Positions 1-4,707 of a stretch of 10,850 nucleotides of DNA are shown one piece after another. The translations under genes and the position numbers were made by a program. The notes below the pieces were generated by a model. The model was not told the origin of the DNA and did not search any database. It saw nothing but the letters and a program-made list of their open reading frames with translations. Positions within the stretch are counted from its first letter, which is position 1. Each line of letters opens with the position of its first letter. This DNA is from JAHBWI01 sp035715525 (lineage in GTDB: Bacteria; Nitrospirota; Nitrospiria; Nitrospirales; Nitrospiraceae): positions 1-10,850 of the forward strand of contig DASTLA010000251.1 of NCBI GenBank assembly GCA_035715525.1, given 5' to 3'.

Positions 1-335
1 CACAGGCAGGCGCCGGCGTTCATGAGCAGGAGTGGCTTAAACACCTCTCGCGGATGCACGAGAGCCAGGGTCAGCGTGCCGACGGATACGAGATTCATCC
101 CGATCGCGGCATGCTTGGCATCGAGGCCGCAGACCACAAAGTGTTCACGGTCCAGACCGGTCAACAAGGGCCGGAACAGTGCGTCGGCTCCGATTGAGGT
201 CTGAATGGTTCCGGAAGCGGGAACGGCACGGCCTTCCCGCACGAGCGCCACACGGTAGCGAGGGATGCCGTACCTCCGTCGCGAGTCCGACTGCCGGTCA
301 CTGCTCAAGAGACTGTCGGGACCATCGATAGGCAT
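1..335 (-). CDS. RadC-family JAB/MPN-domain protein, C-terminal part beyond window
   Basis: The reverse strand is open from an ATG at 335 to the window edge, giving 111 codons. A consensus AAGGAGG ribosome site lies at 341-347, 5 bases before the ATG. Residues 62-111 read as the first half of a RadC-type JAB (DUF2466) domain: 'REHFVVCGLDAKH' followed by 'GTLTLALVHPREVFKP' (about 86-101) and then 'LLMNAGAC'. This region precedes the metal-binding HxH...D motif in the family, and that motif falls just outside the window, so metal binding cannot be checked. The N-terminal ~25 residues are polar, and the 'IPRYRVALVRE' stretch (about 24-34) resembles the short JAB proteins of plasmids and integrative elements, not full chromosomal RadC, which carries an N-terminal helix-hairpin-helix region. 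The biochemical role of these proteins is not firmly known. Its position beside a recombinase suggests it is element cargo. Family call is confident; function is not. Confidence 0.8.
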   Translation of the reverse strand, partial: MPIDGPDSLLSSDRQSDSRRRYGIPRYRVALVREGRAVPASGTIQTSIGADALFRPLLTGLDREHFVVCGLDAKHAAIGMNLVSVGTLTLALVHPREVFKPLLLMNAGACL

Positions 336-364
336 GTGAGCCTCCTTCTTTGAAAAATCTTTAT

Positions 365-398
365 CGCCCCACCCTGCACAGACACGGAGGGTGGGGCG
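365..398 (-). promoter_or_regulatory. 11-bp perfect hairpin in the leader of the radC-like gene
   Basis: CGCCCCACCCT (365-375) and AGGGTGGGGCG (388-398) are perfect reverse complements around a 12-base loop. In the minus direction the stem is followed by ATAAAGATTTTTC and then, about 18 bases later, the ribosome site of the JAB-domain gene. The offset T-run makes it a possible terminator or attenuator acting on transcripts entering the gene from upstream. It could also be a protein-binding palindrome. The inverted repeat is certain; its function is inferred. Confidence 0.5.
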
Positions 399-616
399 CG
401 AAGGAGGATGCGGGCCGGGACTCTCGCAGCGGGCAGGCCGGAACGGGCGGCGGCCGGCACGGAGGGCACCGAGAGGGCCTGTCCCGCTGCTCTTCAGCAC
501 CGGGCCGCCACCAATAGGGGTTCATTCCGAGATCCCCGCGCCGGCGGAGACGCGGGCGGTCAGTGGGGGTGCGGGGGTGTCGTGGGACTCCCCTGCTCTT
601 TTTGGGAGTTTGTTAG
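399..616. other. GC-rich gene-poor stretch with short hairpins and G-runs
   Basis: No reading frame here looks like protein: the open plus-strand frames are rich in Gly, Arg, Ala and Pro, as expected from GC-rich non-coding DNA. The stretch contains CCCGCG/CGCGGG (535-540, 551-556) and ACTCCC/GGGAGT (587-592, 604-609) inverted repeats, plus four runs of three or more G between 554 and 586. It separates the minus-strand JAB gene from the plus-strand recombinase module, so it probably contains divergent control sequences of the element. Confidence 0.4.
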
Positions 617-658
617 GTGGAATCCTGGAAACTGAAGTCGATCTCAAAACGTAAATCA

Positions 659-838
659 ATGGCTCACGTTCGGGTCAATGGGTTATCTTCCCTTCCAGCC
701 CACATTCGTGATGAGATTTCTTCACTGCTCGCCGATATACTTTTGGCGGATCTTCAAGGACATAGCGACATTACGGTTGGTTCCCGTCTTCGAACAGACC
801 GTAAATTGAAGTTGACACCGCCTGGCAAACCAGAATAA
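659..838 (+). CDS. small hypothetical protein upstream of the recombinase
   Basis: A 59-residue reading frame from ATG 659, ending 61 bases before the recombinase start. The predicted peptide has a helix-like core ('HIRDEISSLLADILLADLQ') and a basic, proline-ending tail. I do not recognise the family; small acidic-helix proteins of this kind are sometimes annotated just before serine recombinases on elements (general impression, unverified). An in-frame GTG at 617 with GGGAG at 604-608 (8-base spacing) is the alternative start and has a better ribosome site than ATG 659, which has none obvious. The 3' end overlaps the recombinase promoter. It may be a real small gene or chance; confidence is limited. 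Confidence 0.4.
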   Translation: MAHVRVNGLSSLPAHIRDEISSLLADILLADLQGHSDITVGSRLRTDRKLKLTPPGKPE

Positions 839-839
839 T
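812..839 (+). promoter_or_regulatory. promoter of the serine recombinase (TTGACA-16-AATAAT)
   Basis: A perfect -35 TTGACA (812-817) is separated by 16 bases from AATAAT (834-839, five of six to consensus). The expected start near 846 gives a leader of about 54 bases before the recombinase GTG at 900. The spacer contains a small palindrome, CTGGcaaaCCAG (822-833), which could be an operator between -35 and -10. The hexamers are directly visible; use in vivo is inferred. Confidence 0.5.
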
Positions 840-899
840 CCCTCGATTCACTGCTGCTCTGCTCATGAAAGAATCCAACCGGATGGAAGGAGGCTAGAA

Positions 900-1514
900 G
901 TGGTTGCAGCTATCTATGCCAGGAAATCCACAGAGCAAATCGGAATTAACGATGAAGAAAAGTCAGTCAGCAGGCAGATAGAGCACGCGAAGGCGTACGC
1001 CACTAAGAAAGGTTGGACTGTCGCGGAGGAGCATATTTACTCAGATGACGGAGTGTCTGGCGCAGAGTTCTTGAAGCGACGGGGCTTCCTGCGATTGATG
1101 AATGCCCTTAAGCCTCGTCCCGCCTTTCAAGTCCTCATAATGAGCGAGGAGTCCCGACTGGGTCGTGAGGCCATCCAATCGAGCTACGCCTTCAAACAGA
1201 TTATCGACAGCGGCGTACGAGTCTTCTTTTACCTGACTGATCAGGAACGGAAGCTTGATAACGCCCTCGACAAAGTCATGCTCAGCCTTACAAATTTCTC
1301 AGCAGAGATGGAACGTGAGAAAGCGAGTCAGCGCACGTACGATGCTATGCTCCGGAAGGCTAAGGCGCTACATGTGACTGGCAATAAAGTATTCGGCTAT
1401 GACAACGTGCCCGTATATAGCAACGAAGTGAATCAGGACGGAACACAGCGCCGTCAGTACGTGCTGCGAAAAATCAATCGCGATCAGGCGAAGGTTGTGG
1501 TCAATATTTTTTGA
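900..1514 (+). CDS. serine recombinase N-terminal fragment (catalytic domain)
   Basis: 204 residues. The resolvase-type catalytic domain covers about residues 2-150. 'YARKST' places the nucleophile at Ser10 with Arg8 beside it, and 'SEESRLGRE' (82-90) supplies the conserved active-site arginines Arg86 and Arg89. 'TNFSAEMEREKASQRT' matches the long E-helix region that leads to the DNA-binding part. The frame enters the start of the recombinase domain (from about 160) and stops at TGA 1512-1514 after 'KVVVNIF'. Alone it would lack most of the DNA-binding region and the zinc ribbon, so it is unlikely to integrate DNA by itself. Confidence 0.75.
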   Translation: MVAAIYARKSTEQIGINDEEKSVSRQIEHAKAYATKKGWTVAEEHIYSDDGVSGAEFLKRRGFLRLMNALKPRPAFQVLIMSEESRLGREAIQSSYAFKQIIDSGVRVFFYLTDQERKLDNALDKVMLSLTNFSAEMEREKASQRTYDAMLRKAKALHVTGNKVFGYDNVPVYSNEVNQDGTQRRQYVLRKINRDQAKVVVNIF

Positions 1515-2634
1515 AATGTATGCCTCGGGTTTTGGCTTGGCTCGCATTGCCAAACAGTTAAACGAAGATCGTATACCGCCTCCACACGGTGGGAACCTTG
1601 GCTGGTGTCCAACTGCGCTTCGAGACATTTTGCAGCGTGATCTATATCAGGGTGTAGTCCTATGGAATAGGACCCAGGCGGTTCAGCTCGGTGGAACTCG
1701 CAAACAGAGGAAAAGACCCGAGTCGGAATGGCTTCGTATCGAGGCACCAGAGCTTAGGATCGTCTCGCAAGTTCTTTGGGAACAGGTCGAACAGCGGAGA
1801 GCGCAAAACCAACGAGCCTATCTCCGTGGGAATAGTGGTCGCCTAATTTCACGGCCGACGGGCGAAGATCGACGTTCATCCTACCTGCTTAGCGGCATTG
1901 CGAAATGCGTAACCTGTGGTGGATCGATCGTGGCGATAAAGAGGACTGCGAAACAGCGGTATACACGCATAGTGTACCGATGTGCATATCATCACAAGCG
2001 AGGTCATACCGTCTGCGGTAACAATGTGGAAGTGCGACACGATATCCTCGATTCGGCAATCCTCCACGCCATGAATGAGGTTCTCGATGAACGAGTCCTT
2101 GAAGCATCCGTCGAAGAGGCTCTTGAGCGGATTAGAATGCAGCAGATCCAATTTCCTGACCAACGTGTCGGGTTGGAACGCGAATTATCGCTGATCCAGA
2201 CGCGATTGCATCACCTCGTGGAGCTTATCGCAAATGGTAAGGGAACCGACTCGATTATCGATTCCCTTCATCAGGAGGAAGCCCGAAAGAAATTCTTGGT
2301 CAATGAACTGGCGAGACTTGACGGCCTAGCTCGGGTAGTCTCCATTGACGCCAAACGGCTTGCGAAGGAGCTGCGTAGCAGCCTTGAGGACATCCCTGCC
2401 CTCTTCTCTCGCCACGTACCTTTAGCCCGCCAGATGCTTAGGAAGCTGCTGGATGGTTATATCGTGTGTGAGCCAATTACGGAAGGAGGGAAGCGGGGTT
2501 ACCGGTTCACGGCCACCGGAACCTTTGATCGGTTATTAAGCGGCGTGACGGTTATCAACGAAAGTGGTGGAGGGCAGGGGAGTCGAACCCCCGACCCCTA
2601 CGTTGCGAACGTAGTGCTCTCCCAACTGAGCTAG
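1495..2634 (+). CDS. serine recombinase C-terminal fragment (recombinase domain and zinc ribbon)
   Basis: The downstream frame is open from about 1495. The nominal TTG there has no ribosome site and is only where the frame opens; genuine homology starts at 'FEMYASGFGLARIAKQLNED'. 'LNEDRIPPPHGGNLGWCPTALRDILQRDLYQGVVLWN' is the hallmark recombinase-domain sequence. A recombinase zinc ribbon follows, with the cysteine pattern C138-x2-C141 ... C163 ... C174 ('LSGIAKCVTCGGSI', 'YRCAYH', 'TVCGNN'), then a charged helical region (about 183-310) typical of the coiled-coil insertion. The last ~22 residues ('GGGQGSRTPDPYVANVV...') are the antisense translation of tRNA-Ala and not conserved protein. Without the catalytic domain this part could bind DNA but not cut it. 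Confidence 0.7.
   Translation: MWSIFFEMYASGFGLARIAKQLNEDRIPPPHGGNLGWCPTALRDILQRDLYQGVVLWNRTQAVQLGGTRKQRKRPESEWLRIEAPELRIVSQVLWEQVEQRRAQNQRAYLRGNSGRLISRPTGEDRRSSYLLSGIAKCVTCGGSIVAIKRTAKQRYTRIVYRCAYHHKRGHTVCGNNVEVRHDILDSAILHAMNEVLDERVLEASVEEALERIRMQQIQFPDQRVGLERELSLIQTRLHHLVELIANGKGTDSIIDSLHQEEARKKFLVNELARLDGLARVVSIDAKRLAKELRSSLEDIPALFSRHVPLARQMLRKLLDGYIVCEPITEGGKRGYRFTATGTFDRLLSGVTVINESGGGQGSRTPDPYVANVVLSQLS
2565..2600. other. probable element-chromosome junction at the tRNA-Ala 3' end
   Basis: Mobile-element sequence (recombinase) abuts and enters the 3' half of an intact tRNA, the usual integration target of many genomic islands. The tRNA is complete, so the inserted element must supply an identical 3' segment as att core. 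A second copy of the tRNA 3' end (T-arm plus acceptor) is not present in 1-2564, so the far junction would be left of the window. Exact core limits cannot be set here. Confidence 0.35.
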
Positions 2635-2640
2635 CCCCCC
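2565..2640 (-). tRNA. tRNA-Ala, anticodon CGC
   Basis: A complete 76-base cloverleaf can be folded on the minus strand. The acceptor GGGGGGC pairs with GCCCTCC and includes the G3-U70 wobble that identifies alanine tRNA. The D arm is GCTC/GAGC, the anticodon stem CTACG/CGTAG with loop TTCGCAA giving anticodon CGC (reads GCG), the variable loop 5 bases, and the T arm GGGGG-TTCGACT-CCCCT. The discriminator is A and the terminal CCA (2565-2567) is encoded in the gene. It lies downstream of purN on the same strand. The recombinase reading frame on the other strand overlaps 70 of its 76 bases, and no tRNA terminator is visible past its 3' end, where element sequence begins. Confidence 0.97.
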
Positions 2641-2689
2641 ACAGAATCTTGTCGGGAAGATATGAATGCGGGCGGAGGAACGAGCGCCG

Positions 2690-2746
2690 AAAAGAAGAAC
2701 CGCAGGGTTTCTCTGCGCAACAGTACGCAGATCTCGCGTGCTGCGG
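2690..2746 (-). promoter_or_regulatory. attenuator-like or terminator structure between purN and tRNA-Ala
   Basis: On the minus strand four short segments alternate: CCGCAG (2741-2746), CTGCG (2726-2730), CGCAG (2713-2717) and CTGCGG (2700-2705). Segments 1:2, 2:3 and 3:4 can each pair over 5 bp, and 1:4 over 6 bp. The last hairpin is followed by TTCTTCTTTT (2690-2699). This could be the purMN terminator, or a terminator/antiterminator switch in the tRNA leader. Stems are short, so structural support is moderate. Confidence 0.35.
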
Positions 2747-2794
2747 AGGAGACGGGGAGAAAGCCCGACGCTCGTCCTCCTTGACCCAGGCTGC

Positions 2795-2823
2795 ATTATA
2801 CACAAGCAGGTGTCGTCTCTCTA
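2795..2823 (-). promoter_or_regulatory. possible promoter upstream of tRNA-Ala (TAGAGA-17-TATAAT)
   Basis: A perfect TATAAT lies on the minus strand at 2795-2800, with TAGAGA (four of six) 17 bases upstream at 2818-2823. Transcription would start near 2788 and run through the hairpin region into the tRNA about 147 bases later. It lies downstream of the purN stop, so it would make the tRNA independent of purMN. Confidence 0.4.
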
Positions 2824-2860
2824 GCATGTTGTTGAGCTGCAAAGTGTCATGGAATGCGCG

Positions 2861-3535
2861 TCACGTGGGATTGATGAAGCCGGACGCCGCCTTACCCGCC
2901 TCGCTCACGATGACCCGTCTTCCCTCCACGCGTAATCGTCCCTCCGCATAGAGCTGCACAGCGCGCGGATAGATCAAGTGCTCCTGTTCCAAAATGCGGG
3001 AAGCCAGTACGTCGGGCCGGTCATTTTCCAAAATCGGCACGGCCGCCTGAATGATGATCGGCCCCTCATCCACACCTTCGGTTACGAAATGCACCGTACA
3101 GCCGGCGATCTTGCAGCCATGCTCGATGGCCTTTTTCTGCACATCGAGCCCTGGAAAGGACGGGAGGAGCGACGGATGGATGTTCATCATCCGGTTCTCG
3201 TAGGCCTTGACGAGCACTCCGGTGACGATTTTCATGTACCCGGCCAGCAGCACGAGGTCCACGTCATGTTTGCGCAGTATTTCCAGTACAGCACGGTCAT
3301 AGGCCTCCCGGCTATCCGGTTGCCCGGCAAATGGCTTCGGATCGAGATACACATCCGCGATCCGATGCTTGCGTGCGCGCTCGAGTCCGACCGCGTCTTT
3401 CTTGTTGCTGACTACGACGGCAATTTCGGCTGTCAGGCTGCCCGCCTCGATGGCATCGATGACAGCCTGCAGGTTAGACCCGCGACCCGATAGGAGGACG
3501 CCGAGGCGCACCTTTCGGGAAACGCTATTCGACAT
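2861..3535 (-). CDS. purN: phosphoribosylglycinamide formyltransferase (GAR transformylase)
   Basis: 224 residues, the usual length for PurN. It transfers the formyl group of 10-formyltetrahydrofolate to GAR, giving FGAR, the third step of de novo purine synthesis, in the cytosol. The N-terminal phosphate-binding segment 'VLLSGRGSNLQAV' covers about 13-25. 'VDLVLLAGYMKIV' (92-104) leads into the folate site. The catalytic triad is visible as Asn118 and His120 in 'NIHPSLLPSFPG' and Asp156 in 'TEGVDEGPII'. The C-terminus ('AEGRLRVEGRRVIV') is also typical. The start ATG 3533-3535 lies inside the end of purM, overlapping by 11 bp, which indicates translational coupling in a purM-purN operon. All key residues are present. 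The last ~15 residues are a non-conserved tail. Confidence 0.96.
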   Translation of the reverse strand: MSNSVSRKVRLGVLLSGRGSNLQAVIDAIEAGSLTAEIAVVVSNKKDAVGLERARKHRIADVYLDPKPFAGQPDSREAYDRAVLEILRKHDVDLVLLAGYMKIVTGVLVKAYENRMMNIHPSLLPSFPGLDVQKKAIEHGCKIAGCTVHFVTEGVDEGPIIIQAAVPILENDRPDVLASRILEQEHLIYPRAVQLYAEGRLRVEGRRVIVSEAGKAASGFINPT

Positions 3536-4562
3536 ACTCCACCGTCCCCTCTTCAGTCTGCTGGGCGATGATTTCCCCGATGCAATAGGCGCGATCCCCT
3601 AAATCGGAGGCCATGGCGATGGCTCGATCCACCTGTTCCTGCGCGACGACGAGAGTCAAGCCGATGCCCATATTGAACACCCGAAACATCTCGTCGACCG
3701 CTACCCGCCCCCGCTCTTGGATCGCCCCGAAGATCGGCAATACCGGCCAAGATCGCCGCCTGATCCTTGCGCCGCATCGCGGAGGAAACACACGCGGAAG
3801 GTTGCCGGTGATCCCGCCCCCGGTAATGTGGGCGATTCCTTTGATAGGCAGGGCTTGGGCCATGGCCAAAATCTGCTTCGCATAGATGCGTGTGGGTTCG
3901 AGCAGCACTTCGCCCAGCGGACGGCTGAGTTCGGGGACTACTTGGTCGATCTTCAGGCCGCTTCGCTCCAGCAAAACCTTGCGTGCCAAGGAAAAGCCGT
4001 TGCTGTGGAGGCCGGTGGAAACCAACCCGATTACTGCGTCACCGGGCGTGATCGAGAGTCCGTCGATCATCTTTGGCCGATCCACCACGCCGACGGCAAA
4101 GCCTGCCAGATCGTATTCGCCGTCGGCATAGAACGACGGCATTTCAGCCGTCTCCCCGCCGATCAATGCGCATCCCGCTTGGCGGCACCCTTGGGCAATG
4201 CCGCGAACGACCGCTTCCGCCGTTTCTAGCGACAGCTTACCGGTGGCAAAGTAATCCAAGAAAAACAGCGGTTCCGCGCCGCTAACTGCAATATCATTCA
4301 CGCACATCGCAACCAAATCGATCCCGACCGTGTCGTGCTTGTCCATCAGGAAGGCAATCTTCAGTTTCGTCCCGACGCCGTCGGTACCAGACACGAGGAC
4401 AGGGTCCTCATAACGGCCGGCGTGAAGGCGGAACAACCCCCCGAATCCCCCCAAATCTGTCAGCACCTCGGGGCGAAACGTTGCCCGGACATGGGGTTTG
4501 ATTCGTTCGACGAATTCGTCGCCGGCGTCAATATCGACCCCGGCCTCACGGTAGGTCGTCAT
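3525..4562 (-). CDS. purM: phosphoribosylformylglycinamidine cyclo-ligase (AIR synthetase)
   Basis: 345 residues, standard length. PurM closes FGAM to AIR with ATP, the fifth step of purine synthesis. The ATP/glycine-rich signature 'VSGTDGVGTKLKIA' is at 57-70, followed by 'VGIDLVAMCVNDI' (79-91) and 'CALIGGETAEMPSFY' (131-145), all AIR-synthase hallmarks. The C-terminal domain contains 'GLHSNGFSLARK', 'HITGGGITGNLPRVFP' and 'MFRVFNMGIG'. The segment after 'NLPRVFP' is unusually rich in arginine ('PRCGARIRRRSW') where the family normally has a G-rich, less basic linker; the frame is intact there. An in-frame TAA lies 15 bases upstream of the ATG, so the start cannot extend. No ribosome site precedes it, but a promoter lies right at the ATG. 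Upstream genes run in the same direction but are separated by 145 bases. Confidence 0.96.
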   Translation of the reverse strand: MTTYREAGVDIDAGDEFVERIKPHVRATFRPEVLTDLGGFGGLFRLHAGRYEDPVLVSGTDGVGTKLKIAFLMDKHDTVGIDLVAMCVNDIAVSGAEPLFFLDYFATGKLSLETAEAVVRGIAQGCRQAGCALIGGETAEMPSFYADGEYDLAGFAVGVVDRPKMIDGLSITPGDAVIGLVSTGLHSNGFSLARKVLLERSGLKIDQVVPELSRPLGEVLLEPTRIYAKQILAMAQALPIKGIAHITGGGITGNLPRVFPPRCGARIRRRSWPVLPIFGAIQERGRVAVDEMFRVFNMGIGLTLVVAQEQVDRAIAMASDLGDRAYCIGEIIAQQTEEGTVEYVE

Positions 4563-4571
4563 GGGGAGCGC

Positions 4572-4601
4572 ATCTTAGCGAGGCAACGGACAGCCGGTCA
4601 A
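4572..4601 (-). promoter_or_regulatory. purM promoter (TTGACC-18-TAAGAT), possibly giving a leaderless mRNA
   Basis: Reading the minus strand, TTGACC (4596-4601, five of six) and TAAGAT (4572-4577, four of six) are 18 bases apart. The expected start point falls within about 3 bases of the purM ATG at 4562, and no Shine-Dalgarno sequence lies before that ATG. Both facts agree with a leaderless or near-leaderless transcript. Hexamer match is good but not perfect. Confidence 0.4.
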
Positions 4602-4707
4602 CTATGAGTCGACCTTTTCGCCTTGCCCCATCGGTTCGCCAATGCATTGCACTCAAGGCAAGCGAGCACGGCCGGGCTGTTCGGCGCCAGGCCCCGCGCG
4701 CGCCTCC

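Larger units (their letters stand above)
900..2634 (+). pseudogene. large serine recombinase, interrupted by a single-base frameshift
   Basis: Two adjacent frames together encode one large serine recombinase (site-specific integrase/resolvase family) of about 577 residues. It would catalyse integration or excision of the element through a 5'-phosphoserine DNA linkage. Order: catalytic resolvase domain, recombinase (DNA-binding) domain, zinc ribbon, then a helical coiled-coil-like part. At 1507-1512 a run of six T makes ATT TTT TGA. Removing one T restores 'VVVNIFEMYASGFGLARIAKQLNED', a continuous recombinase-domain sequence. The GTG start at 900 is supported by GAAGGAGG at 886-893. The 3' end is unusual: the last ~23 codons and the TAG stop lie inside the antisense strand of tRNA-Ala. 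The break may be a true inactivating mutation, a homopolymer sequencing error or a +1 recoding site. Codons and base composition look more A/T-rich than the housekeeping genes to the right, in keeping with transfer. Confidence 0.85.

Noticed and set aside
391..654. Open plus-strand frames (391-654 and 408-635), the second with AAGGAGG directly before its ATG
   Set aside because: The ribosome site touches the ATG with no spacing, and both products are Gly/Arg/Ala/Pro-rich with no domain-like pattern, as expected from GC-rich non-coding DNA.
1..2564. CRISPR array, insertion-sequence inverted ends, toxin-antitoxin pair or defence genes on the element fragment
   Set aside because: I looked for regularly spaced repeats, terminal inverted repeats, transposase motifs and paired small genes and found none in this part.
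4578..4601. Sigma54 (-24/-12) promoter upstream of purM
   Set aside because: GG and GC dinucleotides are 9 and not 10 bases apart, and the flanking consensus is missing.
4620..4707. Possible terminator between the regulator and purM
   Set aside because: Only a weak 6-bp CTTGCC/GGCAAG inverted repeat with a long loop and no T-run; not enough to call.
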